Assembly (NCBI GenBank): GCA_023433945.1
Contig: JAEYTP010000051.1
Span: 1 to 43,081 of the forward strand
Length of the DNA stretch: 43,081 bases
From: Bacillota bacterium
Lineage (GTDB): Bacteria > Bacillota > Clostridia > Acetivibrionales > DSM-1351
Direction of reading: 5' to 3'
Shown: piece by piece, positions 23,751 to 32,766 of the stretch
Position numbering within the stretch: the stretch's first letter is position 1
How the letters are laid out: every line of letters starts with the position of its first letter
Notes under the pieces: generated by a model
What the model was told of the DNA's origin: nothing
Databases searched by the model: none
The model's input: the letters and a program-made list of their open reading frames with translations, nothing else
Program-made: the position numbers and the translations under genes

Positions 23751-24848
23751 ATGGGACTTTTCAGCTTTATTAAATCACAGTTTATCGAGGTAATAGAATG
23801 GACTGACGATAGTCGGGATACTATGGTTTACAGGTTCCCTGTAGAAAATAAAGAAATAAAGATGGGTGCTCAGCTTACTGTAAGGGAATCCCAAGTGGCT
23901 GTTTTTGTTGATGAGGGTATGATAGCAGACATCTTTACCCCAGGTAGATATACTTTGGACACTGCAAATATGCCCGTAATAACCAAGCTCAAATCATGGA
24001 AGCACGGCTTCAATTCACCTTTTAAATCAGAAGTATATTTTATTAATACCAAGCAGTTTACAAACTGCAAGTGGGGTACAACAAACCCTATTATGAAGAG
24101 AGATGCTGAATTCGGGATGGTTAGAGTGAGGATGTTCGGTGTATACTCCTTCAAGGTTTCTGACCCTCAGGTATTCTTAAAGGAGGTATTTGGAACCTCT
24201 AGCTACTTTACAGTGGATGGAATAACAGGACAGCTCAAGAGCAGCATAGTTTCCGGGGTAGCGGACTTGATGGCAGAAACGGCAATTCCTGCGCTTGACC
24301 TTGCAACTCGTTATGACGAGATTGGAGAATTATCAAAGAATAGATTGCAGGACAAATTTACAAACCTAGGACTTACCCTTGTATCACTCAGCGTTGAAAA
24401 TATATCTCTACCACCTGAGGTAGAAGCTGTTATGGATAAGCGCACATCAATGGGAATATTAGGCGACAGTCTCAATCAGTACACCAAGTTCCAGGCTGCT
24501 GAAGCAATGAGAGATGCTGCTCAAAATCCAGGTGGAATGGCTGGAGCAGGCGTTGGATTGGGAGCTGGTATGGGTATAGGAAACATGTTTGCTGATTCAC
24601 TTAGACAAAATGTACCACCAGTTGCGCCAGTGCCACCGCAACAACAGGCACCAGCCTCACAGCCAGCCCAACCTGCTGCCAACGCAGCTTCAAAGTGCTC
24701 AAACTGTGGAGCAAGTATGGCGATGGGTGCAAAATTCTGTATAGAATGCGGAACAAAGGTTGCGCCTGTTACTAATAAATGTGGTAACTGTGGAGGAGAT
24801 TTTCCAGAAAACAGTAAATTCTGTCCGGAATGCGGTCAAAAAAGATAA
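23751..24848 (+). CDS. YdjI-like SPFH protein with two zinc ribbons
   Basis: A 365-residue protein of the SPFH/virion-core-like group (COG4260; Bacillus YdjI). The SPFH-type region spans about 25-250 (VRESQVAVFVDEGMIADIF, then PGRYTLDT and FGMVRVRMFGVYSFKVSDPQ). A Gly/Met stretch and a Pro/Gln-rich linker (about 265-312) lead to two zinc ribbons of the C-x2-C...C-x2-C type, starting at Cys316 and Cys344. There is no membrane helix, so membrane contact would need a partner, as known for YdjI, which depends on YdjG/YdjH. Ribosome binding site AAGGGGG, somewhat far from the ATG. It is co-directional with the zinc-ribbon membrane protein 25 nt downstream. Confidence 0.9.
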   Translation: MGLFSFIKSQFIEVIEWTDDSRDTMVYRFPVENKEIKMGAQLTVRESQVAVFVDEGMIADIFTPGRYTLDTANMPVITKLKSWKHGFNSPFKSEVYFINTKQFTNCKWGTTNPIMKRDAEFGMVRVRMFGVYSFKVSDPQVFLKEVFGTSSYFTVDGITGQLKSSIVSGVADLMAETAIPALDLATRYDEIGELSKNRLQDKFTNLGLTLVSLSVENISLPPEVEAVMDKRTSMGILGDSLNQYTKFQAAEAMRDAAQNPGGMAGAGVGLGAGMGIGNMFADSLRQNVPPVAPVPPQQQAPASQPAQPAANAASKCSNCGASMAMGAKFCIECGTKVAPVTNKCGNCGGDFPENSKFCPECGQKR

Positions 24849-24873
24849 ATATTAATAATGAGGGGAATTATAT

Positions 24874-26028
24874 ATGTCTGAGACAGGTTATAATCAGGCT
24901 GCTAATGGTGCTGCGGAAAACCAGAATGTAGCTGAAGCTACTCCTACCGCATTTAAGTGCCCATCGTGCGGGGGAGTAATGGTATTTAATCCCGCAAACC
25001 AAAATCTCAAGTGTGAGTATTGTGAGTATACAATGGATATGGAGAACGGCAGTCAGCAAATATCCAGCAATGAATTTGATGATGAGGCAGAACTCAGCAC
25101 AGGGGACGTTTGGAGTAAAGAGAGCCACGCTGTAAAATGTAAAAACTGTGGTGCCACAACTATAAGCGAAGCGTTTATTGTATCAGATAAATGCCCTTTC
25201 TGTGGAACAGCAAATGTATTAGAAGAAGTTATTCTTACCGGACTTAGTCCGGAGTATGTAATACCCTTCAAAATCTCCGAAAAAACTGCAGTTAGTCAGT
25301 TTAAGGAATGGGTTAAGGGCAGATGGTTTGCTCCTAATAAACTCAAGAAGAGTATAGATGGAACAAGGGTAGATTTGACAGGACTATATGTCCCATGTTG
25401 GTCGTTTGACACAGATACCAGTTCATTTTACACTGCAATGGCAGGGGAATATTATTATGTAACTGTAACAGATACTATTGTTAAAGACGGTAAGACAGAG
25501 CATGTGACAAGGCAAGAACGGAGAACAAGATGGTACCCTGTATCTGGTCAGTACTATGAAGATTTTAGAGATTACATAGTAGACTCCTCTGTCAATATTG
25601 ATGACAATATGATGGAGCAGATACAGCCATTCAATATGAGTGAGCTTGTCGCATTTCAGCCGCAGTACCTATCAGGTTTTAAGGCTGAGCGCTACTCAGT
25701 TTCTCTAAAGGAAGGCTGGAGTCTTGCAAAGGATAGGCTAGCTGGAAAGATTGAACAGGGTATTATACGCCAAATTAATGCTGATGAGGTTGCGAATGTC
25801 AGGTTTAAAACAAGTCATAGCAACAAGCATTTTAAGCATATTTTATTGCCAACCTGGTACTCAGCTTTCAAATACAAGGAAAAGAGCTATGGCTTTATGA
25901 TTAACGGCCAGACGGGCAAGGTAACGGGTAAATCCCCAATATCGCCATGGAAGGTTATGGCCCTAATTGCAGGTATTACGGTAGCAATAGTAGTTGGTTA
26001 CTTTATTTATACAAACTTTATAGCCTAA
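24874..26028 (+). CDS. YdjG-like zinc-ribbon membrane protein
   Basis: A 384-residue protein with two N-terminal zinc ribbons (Cys29/32/47/50 and Cys89/92/107/110) and a long soluble middle domain with LSPEYVIPFKI, LYVPCWSFD and HILLPTWYSAF segments. One C-terminal membrane helix (about 360-383) ends the protein. It resembles TFIIB-type zinc-ribbon proteins encoded beside SPFH proteins; in Bacillus the ydjFGHI cluster also includes a PspA homologue. The likely role is anchoring the SPFH protein to the membrane under envelope stress, but this is inferred from that comparison. Ribosome binding site GAGGGGA. Confidence 0.85.
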   Translation: MSETGYNQAANGAAENQNVAEATPTAFKCPSCGGVMVFNPANQNLKCEYCEYTMDMENGSQQISSNEFDDEAELSTGDVWSKESHAVKCKNCGATTISEAFIVSDKCPFCGTANVLEEVILTGLSPEYVIPFKISEKTAVSQFKEWVKGRWFAPNKLKKSIDGTRVDLTGLYVPCWSFDTDTSSFYTAMAGEYYYVTVTDTIVKDGKTEHVTRQERRTRWYPVSGQYYEDFRDYIVDSSVNIDDNMMEQIQPFNMSELVAFQPQYLSGFKAERYSVSLKEGWSLAKDRLAGKIEQGIIRQINADEVANVRFKTSHSNKHFKHILLPTWYSAFKYKEKSYGFMINGQTGKVTGKSPISPWKVMALIAGITVAIVVGYFIYTNFIA

Positions 26029-26050
26029 AAATTCATATCGCGGGGGTTTT

Positions 26051-26743
26051 ATGTGGTTTTTTGAGCTTGGCTGGTCACATTGTAGTTTTTATGTAGAGAT
26101 GATAATACGCCTTGCAGCAGCTTGCGTGCTAGGTGGGCTAATTGGATATGAGAGAGAACATGTGCACAGACCTGCTGGGTTTAGGACACATATTTTGGTA
26201 TGCGTGGGTGCTGCATTGGTGATGGTAACATCGGAATTTATTTATTATACTTACTCATCTCAGGTTAATCTTGATCCTGCTAGACTAGGAGCACAAGTAA
26301 TCAGTGGAATAGGTTTTCTGGGTGCCGGTACAATTATCAAAGAAGGCGTAAGTGTAAAGGGATTAACCACCGCTGCAAGCCTTTGGGCTGTATCCTGTAT
26401 CGGTATTGCAGTTGGTATAGGATTCTATTCCGGTGCGGTGATTGCAACGGCTGTTATTTATTTTACTTTAATAATTTTAAAGAAGCTGCAAAGCAAAATG
26501 GCTATCAACAAGATTACCAGAATTTTTGTACACACTTGCCTTGAAAAAGGCCAAATCAACGAGGTAACAGAGCTTATTACTTCTTTGGGCGTAATTATTA
26601 CCAGACTAGTTGTAGTAAGCAGCGAAAAGGATGGAGAGTTAGTGTTAAAGATTACACTGGATAACTGTGATGCAAAAACACTGGCCCTTCTGACAGAAAC
26701 CCTATTATGCCACAGAACGGTGCGACGAGTGTATGAGGACTAG
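26051..26743 (+). CDS. MgtC/SapB family membrane protein
   Basis: A 230-residue protein. The MgtC domain (about 15-135) has four to five hydrophobic helices and the conserved ACVLGGLIGYEREH, GFRTHILVCVGAALVM and GFLGAGTIIKEG segments. The C-terminal part is an ACT-like soluble domain. MgtC proteins are linked to growth at low magnesium and to membrane energetics; some inhibit ATP synthase. The gene follows the zinc-ribbon gene by 22 nt and precedes a terminator, so it appears to be the third gene of the SPFH operon. Ribosome binding site GGGGG. Confidence 0.9.
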   Translation: MWFFELGWSHCSFYVEMIIRLAAACVLGGLIGYEREHVHRPAGFRTHILVCVGAALVMVTSEFIYYTYSSQVNLDPARLGAQVISGIGFLGAGTIIKEGVSVKGLTTAASLWAVSCIGIAVGIGFYSGAVIATAVIYFTLIILKKLQSKMAINKITRIFVHTCLEKGQINEVTELITSLGVIITRLVVVSSEKDGELVLKITLDNCDAKTLALLTETLLCHRTVRRVYED

Positions 26744-26782
26744 GTTATACTGCTAAGTGGTGTATATATCCGGAAATAATAA

Positions 26783-26810
26783 AAGGCTGTCCATACAGGG
26801 CAGCTTTTTT
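26783..26810 (+). terminator. Terminator of the SPFH-MgtC operon
   Basis: A stem of nine pairs with one bulged G (arms 26783-26792 and 26798-26806), loop ATACA, then a T-run to 26810. About 40 nt after the mgtC-like stop. Confidence 0.85.
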
Positions 26811-26963
26811 GATGTTATTCCGACTATAGCTTACTAGTTTTCTTTATCCATATTTGATGCAAAATAAGAAACTTGTACTATTTTTCTGCCTCGTTGAATA
26901 AAGATATTCGTGAGTGTACTTAAGACTTAATGCATTTATATGCGGCAGGAGGATGATACATAA

Positions 26964-29696
26964 ATGAGTGTTCTGGAGTCAATGCTAGATTGCAGCAAGG
27001 ATAACTCAATGCTTCACAAGGGACTTACCGATAAGGAAGCAAAGAGAAAGTTAGAAAAGCACGGACCAAATTTACTTTCAGAGAGAAAAAGAATTTCGCC
27101 ATTTAAGATACTATTTGAGCAATTTACAGATTTGATGGTAATAATTCTTATTATTTCCACTATAATATCAGGATTTATGGGCGAAATGACTGAAGCAATT
27201 ACGATAATTGCTATTGTAATAGTAAATGCCATATTGGGTTTTGTACAAGAGTATAAAACCGAGAAGACCATGGAGGCATTGAAATCAATGGCGGCCCCTA
27301 CTGCCAAGGTTATCAGAAATGAGCAACAGGTTAGCATCCCTGCAGAAGAAATTGTACCAGGAGATGTATTAATAATTGAAACCGGAGATAGAATCCCCGC
27401 AGATGCCGCCATACTAGAATGTAATAGCCTTCAGGTGGATGAATCCCTTCTTACGGGAGAATCTGTACCGGTTGATAAGAGTTCCTTCAATATAAGCAAA
27501 AAAAATCCAGATCCATTTGATAAAAAGGCATCGGTATATATGGGTACTACGGTTACAAATGGAAGAGCTAGGGCGATAGTTTTTGCAACCGGAATGCGGA
27601 CAGAAATGGGCCATATTGCAGATATGATTCAGAATATTGAAGAGGATGAAACCCCTCTACAGAAGCGCTTGGATAATTTGGGCAAGTTTATTGCTATAGG
27701 GTGCCTTGCAATATGTGCTATTGTCTCGGTTACTGGTGTAATAAGGGGAGAAAAGCTGTTTAATATGTTGCTCTCAGGTATTAGCCTTGCTGTAGCAGCT
27801 GTGCCCGAAGGTCTTCCTGCAATAGTAACTATTTCACTGGCACTTGGCGTACAGAGAATGCTGAAAAGAAATGCACTTATTAGAAAGCTGCCTGCTGTAG
27901 AGACTTTGGGGTGTGCAAGTATAATTTGCTCGGATAAAACAGGTACGCTTACAGAAAATAAAATGACGGTGAGAAAAATATATGCAGCAGGGTATCAGCT
28001 TAATGTTACAGGAAGTGGATACAACACAGATGGAGACTTCATTGCAGAAAATAGTAGGTCATCAGACCCAATAAAACAGGAAGCTGTTAAGCTTGTATTA
28101 GAGATAGGGGCACTGTGTAATAATTCCGTGATAGAGCGGCCGGCTGAGAGTAAGGGCCTTGATAAGATAAGGGCTCTTGTCAAAAAACAGGATACCTTGA
28201 AGATATCAGGCGACCCTACTGAAATAGCACTTACTATTGCAGCTGCTAAAGCAGGTATTACGCAGGATAACCTGTGTCACCGATATCAAAGGCTTGATGA
28301 GCTCCCATTTGACTCTGATAGAAAATGTATGTCTGTTGTCTGTAGAACTGACAAGGGTGAGGTATTAGTGCTGACAAAGGGTGCACCGGATTTTATTATA
28401 GACAAATGTACGCGAATACTGTCAGCTAAAGGAGTCATGAAGCTAGATGATGCTACTAAGCGTACTATCAGTAAAATAAATGATGGCATGGCAGGTAATG
28501 CTTTAAGGGTTATGGGATTGGCTTTTAGAAAGCTTGAAACGGGCAAGTATAGTAAGGATTCTGGTCACTTGGAAAAGGATTTGATATTTGTTGGGCTTAT
28601 GGGAATGATTGATCCTCCTAGAAAAGAAGCTATAGATGCTGTACAGAAGTGCAAGCTTGCTGGCGTTAAGCCGGTAATGATTACCGGGGATCATAAACTT
28701 ACCGCTACTGCGATAGCAAAAGAACTCAATATATATAGTGATGGAGATATGGTACTTACCGGGCCTGAGCTGGAGAAGATGGATGACTCAGATTTGGAAA
28801 AGGTAGCAGATAATGTATCTGTTTATGCGAGAGTTTCACCAAAACATAAGCTGATGATTGTAAGAGTACTAAAGAAGCTTGGGCATATTGTAGCTATGAC
28901 GGGTGACGGTGTAAATGATGCACCAGCTGTAAAAGAAGCTGACATAGGGGTTGCGATGGGTATTACCGGAACAGATGTAACAAAGGAAGCATCTGCGATG
29001 ATACTACTAGATGATAATTTTGCTACAATTGTTGCAGCTGTCGAAGAAGGAAGAGTTATATATAACAATATTAGAAAATTTATCAGGTATATGCTCTCCT
29101 GTAATCTTGGAGAAGTACTAACAATGTTTTTAGGAATGTTAATTTGGCTGCCAATACCACTTTTACCCATACAGATTTTATGGGTCAATCTTGTTACTGA
29201 TGGCTTGCCGGCAATTGCTTTAGGGCTCGATCCTCCAGAAAGAGATATTATGATGAAACCACCAAGGGGAGCCAAAGAAAACATATTTTCACAAGGCTTG
29301 CTCAAGCTTATATTAATCAGAGGCACCATAATTGGTTTGAGCACCTTGGGGGTATTCGTCAGTATTCTGTACTTTACACATAATGTAGAGTTGTCTAGAA
29401 CAGGTGCATTTATGACACTTGTTATAACACAGCTAATACATGTGTTTGAGTGTAAGTCAGAGTCTCGAAATCTGTTTGAAATATCGCTATTTGATAACAT
29501 ACCTTTGGTTCTTGCAGTCCTGTGCTCTCTAGCTATGATTTTGGCAGTTGTATATATTCCAACACTGCAAAAAATCTTTGAAACAGTGCCACTGGGCTTC
29601 ACAGAATGGAGCATGGTAATAGGCTTCTCAATGTTCGGACCGCTACTTTCAAGTCTGACGGGGTTGAATGGGGGGAAGAAGAGAGTGAAGGTATAA
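26964..29696 (+). CDS. Calcium-transporting P-type ATPase
   Basis: A 910-residue P2-type ATPase that should export Ca2+ from the cytoplasm. It has the actuator TGES (164-167), the M4 motif PEGLPAIVTISLALG, the phosphorylated Asp324 in DKTGTLTENKM and the hinge GDGVNDAP (647-654). About ten membrane helices end with the ILWVNLVTDGLPAIALGLDPPE segment typical of SERCA/PMR1-like bacterial pumps. Its nearest known type is Bacillus YloB, a spore-associated calcium pump, though housekeeping function is equally possible. The start has AGGAGG 13 nt upstream. It is a single-gene unit between two terminators. Confidence 0.95.
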   Translation: MSVLESMLDCSKDNSMLHKGLTDKEAKRKLEKHGPNLLSERKRISPFKILFEQFTDLMVIILIISTIISGFMGEMTEAITIIAIVIVNAILGFVQEYKTEKTMEALKSMAAPTAKVIRNEQQVSIPAEEIVPGDVLIIETGDRIPADAAILECNSLQVDESLLTGESVPVDKSSFNISKKNPDPFDKKASVYMGTTVTNGRARAIVFATGMRTEMGHIADMIQNIEEDETPLQKRLDNLGKFIAIGCLAICAIVSVTGVIRGEKLFNMLLSGISLAVAAVPEGLPAIVTISLALGVQRMLKRNALIRKLPAVETLGCASIICSDKTGTLTENKMTVRKIYAAGYQLNVTGSGYNTDGDFIAENSRSSDPIKQEAVKLVLEIGALCNNSVIERPAESKGLDKIRALVKKQDTLKISGDPTEIALTIAAAKAGITQDNLCHRYQRLDELPFDSDRKCMSVVCRTDKGEVLVLTKGAPDFIIDKCTRILSAKGVMKLDDATKRTISKINDGMAGNALRVMGLAFRKLETGKYSKDSGHLEKDLIFVGLMGMIDPPRKEAIDAVQKCKLAGVKPVMITGDHKLTATAIAKELNIYSDGDMVLTGPELEKMDDSDLEKVADNVSVYARVSPKHKLMIVRVLKKLGHIVAMTGDGVNDAPAVKEADIGVAMGITGTDVTKEASAMILLDDNFATIVAAVEEGRVIYNNIRKFIRYMLSCNLGEVLTMFLGMLIWLPIPLLPIQILWVNLVTDGLPAIALGLDPPERDIMMKPPRGAKENIFSQGLLKLILIRGTIIGLSTLGVFVSILYFTHNVELSRTGAFMTLVITQLIHVFECKSESRNLFEISLFDNIPLVLAVLCSLAMILAVVYIPTLQKIFETVPLGFTEWSMVIGFSMFGPLLSSLTGLNGGKKRVKV

Positions 29697-29795
29697 AACA
29701 CACAGATTAGGTACATAGCATTAACACAATAGGAATATTATATGAAAGTGTATGTGTATATTCTGTTACTTTCTAAAGGAATTTTAACTAGATAT

Positions 29796-29837
29796 AAGAG
29801 CTTCTCACAACGTTTTTTAGCGAGAGTAGCTCTTTTC
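29796..29837 (+). terminator. Terminator of the P-type ATPase gene
   Basis: Stem AAGAGCT/AGCTCTT (29796-29802 and 29828-29834) with an inner TCTC/GAGA pairing and a T-rich tail. The rest of the 381-nt gap up to 30077 is AT-rich. It contains two copies of TTGCAC followed within a few bases by TTTATAGAAAT (around 29984-30008 and 30027-30043) and no convincing promoter. Confidence 0.7.
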
Positions 29838-30077
29838 TATTATAAGTTGTCTATGAAATAAACTAATAACTATACCTCACTCAACGACGGTACATTTTTA
29901 TTCTTTATTTAAAATAAAACACATGGTAAAATATGATAGTAAAACCATTATGTTGTAGAAATATAAGATAACCACCTATGAGATTGCACACAACGATTTA
30001 TAGAAATCTAATAGTATTTATAAATTTTGCACTTTATAGAAATATGTGTGAATTAATTACAGAAAGGACCAAAACCT

Positions 30078-30455
30078 ATGATAATGCCTTATTTGATGTT
30101 TAACGGCACCTGCGAGGAAGCTTTTAATTTCTATGCAAGCGCCTTTGGAGGAAAGATCACATTCTTGTCAAGGTTGAACAATGACCCGAATAATCCTGTA
30201 ATGCATGCATCTGTGATGCTTACAGAATCGGGTGGGAGTGTCAGTGGCGCTGACACCGATGAGCCTGTAAAAGTTTCAGGCATGTCGATCCTTGTTCTAT
30301 TTCCAACCGCTGAGAAAATTGATGAGATTGCCACAAAGCTTGCCGAGGGCGGTACTCTTGTACACGGTTTTGTGCCACACCCACCTCCAGACGACAATGG
30401 CGGAGGTGCTGAGGTGATTGATAAGTATGGTTATACTTGGTTTTTGTGTGCATAG
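30078..30455 (+). CDS. VOC/PhnB-like glyoxalase-fold protein
   Basis: A 125-residue protein of the PhnB/YjdN branch of the vicinal-oxygen-chelate superfamily. It has the usual start MPYLMFNGTCEEAFNFY, AFGGKITFLSRL, the MHASVMLTESGG strand, the EKIDEIATKLAEGG helix and the closing DKYGYTWFLCA. It is slightly shorter than typical members (about 135-140 residues). Some relatives act on antibiotics or glutathione adducts, but no function can be assigned. An AGAAAGGA ribosome binding site precedes the ATG. It stands alone, ending at a terminator shared with the convergent coiled-coil gene. Confidence 0.88.
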   Translation: MIMPYLMFNGTCEEAFNFYASAFGGKITFLSRLNNDPNNPVMHASVMLTESGGSVSGADTDEPVKVSGMSILVLFPTAEKIDEIATKLAEGGTLVHGFVPHPPPDDNGGGAEVIDKYGYTWFLCA

Positions 30456-30481
30456 AAAGCATCAAACAAATTTAACGTAAA

Positions 30482-30518
30482 AAAGAAGTCAATCATAGTC
30501 TGCATGATTGACTTCTTT
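30482..30518. terminator. Bidirectional intrinsic terminator
   Basis: A perfect 15-bp stem (30482-30496 and 30504-30518) with loop AGTCTGC; the stem ends in AAAG/CTTT, giving T-rich tails on both strands. It separates the convergent VOC and coiled-coil genes. Confidence 0.9.
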
Positions 30519-30571
30519 AACCTTATAATTATAACGATCTACTCACACAAACAAATCGCTTTTGCTAGCAA

Positions 30572-30829
30572 TTACATTATACGCCTCATAATTATTTCTT
30601 TATGCTTTGATACTTGCTTTTCTATTCGCAGAAGGATTTCTGTATTCTGCTTATAGCCACCAAATAAGGCGTCAAGCTTTTTACCATGATCATTTTCAAT
30701 TCTTATTATATCTCGTTTCAAGCCAGCAACATCCGTTTTCAAGCCGCCAATTTCGCCTTTTACAGATTCAAACTGTTGTGTCATTTCAGAATATATTTTA
30801 GTCATTAGTTCATATATTCTATCATCCAT
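30572..30829 (-). CDS. Small coiled-coil protein
   Basis: An 85-residue protein that is almost wholly a heptad-patterned coiled coil: IYELMTKIYSEMTQQFESV, then GEIGGLKTDVAGLKRDIIRIE and LLRIEKQVSKH. It begins MDDRIYELM and is common as an uncharacterised small protein in Firmicutes. It is judged real because of an AGGAGGATG ribosome binding site before the ATG, its own predicted promoter at 30854-30882, and a terminator beyond its stop. It has no membrane segment. Function unknown; oligomerisation is likely. Confidence 0.8.
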   Translation of the reverse strand: MDDRIYELMTKIYSEMTQQFESVKGEIGGLKTDVAGLKRDIIRIENDHGKKLDALFGGYKQNTEILLRIEKQVSKHKEIIMRRIM

Positions 30830-30853
30830 GCTGTCATCCTCCTAGCTGATAAT

Positions 30854-30882
30854 ATTATACCTTGTACTTATAAAAACCACAA
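30854..30882 (-). promoter_or_regulatory. Predicted promoter of the coiled-coil gene
   Basis: On the - strand TTGTGG (complement of 30877-30882), a 17-nt spacer and a perfect TATAAT (complement of 30854-30859), 25 nt before the ATG. Confidence 0.65.
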
Positions 30883-30895
30883 CGGTATCTTCCTC

Positions 30896-30924
30896 TTGAA
30901 AACCACCACAAAAACCTATATAAT
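30896..30924 (+). promoter_or_regulatory. Predicted promoter of the Gld-like ABC operon
   Basis: TTGAAA (30896-30901), 17 nt, TATAAT (30919-30924). It is back-to-back with the coiled-coil gene's promoter, 14 nt apart. It would give a leader of about 175 nt before the ATG at 31107. Confidence 0.65.
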
Positions 30925-31106
30925 TTTACAGAATGACTTTTCCATATATGTACCAATTTTCGCGTATTATATATGAAAAAGTTACATTTCGTTCATAGTT
31001 TATTAAAATAAATTATGGATAATAAACTTGAGTCATTTTGTATGATACAGGTTTACTCATTTCATAACCCAGATGAACGCAAGGCAAAATTATAGGGGGG
31101 AATATA

Positions 31107-32054
31107 ATGATTGAGATTCAGAATTTGACCAAGCAATATGGTCAGATAAAGGCTGTAGATAATATCAGTTTTACAGTCGAAAAAGGTGAAATACTCGGAT
31201 TTCTAGGGCCAAATGGTGCTGGAAAGTCTACCACAATGAATATCATTACCGGCTTTATCCCATCTACTGAGGGTACAGTAAAGGTATGTGGCTATGATAT
31301 TCTTGAAAATCCAAAAGAGGTAAAAAAGAGAATAGGTTACCTGCCAGAGCTACCACCATTGTATATGGATATGACTGTTACTGAGTATCTCGACTTTGTT
31401 GCAGACCTAAAGGATGTTAGCAAAAAGGAAAAGAAGAGCCAGATGTCTGACATTATGGAGCTTGTTAAGCTCACTGATGTTAGAGGCAGATTAGTAAAGA
31501 ACCTTTCAAAAGGCTACAAGCAGAGAGTTGGACTTGCTCAGTCTTTGTTGGGCAATCCTGAAGTACTGATTTTGGACGAGCCTACAGTTGGTCTTGACCC
31601 TAAACAGATTATTGAAATCAGAAAGCTTATCAAGGCATTAGGAAAGCAACATACAATCATTTTAAGTTCGCATATTTTGCCTGAGGTAAGTGCGGTATGT
31701 GAACGCGTTGTAATTATAAACAAGGGTAAAATTGCTGCCATTGATACTCCTGAGAATCTCTCAAAGGGTATTGGTACGGTTAGCAAGCTTGCGGTTACAG
31801 TAGCAGGCCCAAAGAGTTCAATTATTAGTGCTATAGAAGGTATTTATGGTATTAAGTATGTTGAAGCTCACTTGGAAAAGGATGCAGATGTTATTCAATA
31901 TGTAGTTGAATCAGATAAGGATATAGATGTTAGACGTCCTCTGTTCTTTGCACTTGCAAAGGGAGGCTACCCTATACTTGAAATGAAGTCTATGGACTTG
32001 ACTCTCGAGGATATATTCCTGCAGATTACTACTCAGGAAAAGGAGGTTATCTAA
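31107..32054 (+). CDS. ABC transporter ATPase (GldA/NatA-like)
   Basis: A 315-residue nucleotide-binding protein. Walker A is GPNGAGKST (34-42), the signature is LSKGYKQRVGLAQ and Walker B is VLILDEPTVGLDP. A C-terminal accessory domain follows, as in CcmA/NatA-type ATPases that work with ABC-2 permeases. It heads a tight four-gene operon (gaps of 1, 6 and 3 nt) with a GldF-like permease, a GldG-like auxiliary protein and a DUF4340 protein. The homologous trio is named for gliding in Bacteroidetes, but it occurs widely in non-gliding bacteria. Ribosome binding site AGGGGGG. Confidence 0.92.
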   Translation: MIEIQNLTKQYGQIKAVDNISFTVEKGEILGFLGPNGAGKSTTMNIITGFIPSTEGTVKVCGYDILENPKEVKKRIGYLPELPPLYMDMTVTEYLDFVADLKDVSKKEKKSQMSDIMELVKLTDVRGRLVKNLSKGYKQRVGLAQSLLGNPEVLILDEPTVGLDPKQIIEIRKLIKALGKQHTIILSSHILPEVSAVCERVVIINKGKIAAIDTPENLSKGIGTVSKLAVTVAGPKSSIISAIEGIYGIKYVEAHLEKDADVIQYVVESDKDIDVRRPLFFALAKGGYPILEMKSMDLTLEDIFLQITTQEKEVI

Positions 32055-32055
32055 T

Positions 32056-32760
32056 ATGTATGCCATTTTTAAGAAAGAATTCAGGTCTTACTTTAGTTCT
32101 CCAACAGCATATGTAATGATGGGCCTGTTTATATTGGTATCTTCAATAATATTCTTTGTAAATCTACTTGGGCAAAGTGCAGATTACAATTTTAACTTTT
32201 CTTATATGTCAATTATGCTTATAATAATCGCTCCAATCCTCACCATGAAGATATTAGCTGATGAGAGGAAGAGTGGAACAGAGGTATTGCTTATTACTTC
32301 ACCAACTAGCATTACTAATATAGTTGTTGGAAAGTATCTAGCTGTTTTTTCTGTATTTTTCATTATGACAGCCATTACCTTTATTTATCCAATAATATTA
32401 AGTGCACTTGGAAATCCATCAGCTCCTGAAATAATAGCTGGATATGTTGGATTCATACTCTTGGGTGCATCGTTCCTTGCATTTGGTTTGTTTGCTTCTT
32501 CAATCACAGAAAGCCAGATTATAGCTGCCATTCTTGGTGTAGTTGGTCTAGTATTAATGTGGTTACTTCAGGGCTTGGCACCTGGACTTGGAGGAATATG
32601 GTCACATGTACTCAATTGGTTTTCATTATTCTCAAGAAGTACAGATTTCTATAGCGGAATGCTGTCACTTTCACCAATTGTATACTATATAAGCTTCTGT
32701 GCCGTATTCATTTTCCTTACAATTAGAGTAATTGAAAAAAGACGCTGGAGTAAGGGGTGA
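32056..32760 (+). CDS. ABC-2 permease (GldF-like)
   Basis: A 234-residue membrane protein with six hydrophobic helices and the ABC-2 pattern: an N-terminal MYAIFKKEFRSYFSSPTAYV, the periplasmic-side LADERKSGTEVLLITSPTS motif and a C-terminal basic tail. LADERKxGTxExLxTxPV-like segments are typical of the GldF/NosY group. The start codon is 1 nt after the ATPase stop, with GGAGG in the preceding gene's end, so translation is coupled. Confidence 0.9.
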   Translation: MYAIFKKEFRSYFSSPTAYVMMGLFILVSSIIFFVNLLGQSADYNFNFSYMSIMLIIIAPILTMKILADERKSGTEVLLITSPTSITNIVVGKYLAVFSVFFIMTAITFIYPIILSALGNPSAPEIIAGYVGFILLGASFLAFGLFASSITESQIIAAILGVVGLVLMWLLQGLAPGLGGIWSHVLNWFSLFSRSTDFYSGMLSLSPIVYYISFCAVFIFLTIRVIEKRRWSKG

Positions 32761-32766
32761 TTATAA

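Noticed and set aside
28823..29716. 297-codon reverse-strand ORF
   Set aside because: Lies wholly opposite the P-type ATPase gene, which has complete catalytic motifs; a shadow of that reading frame.
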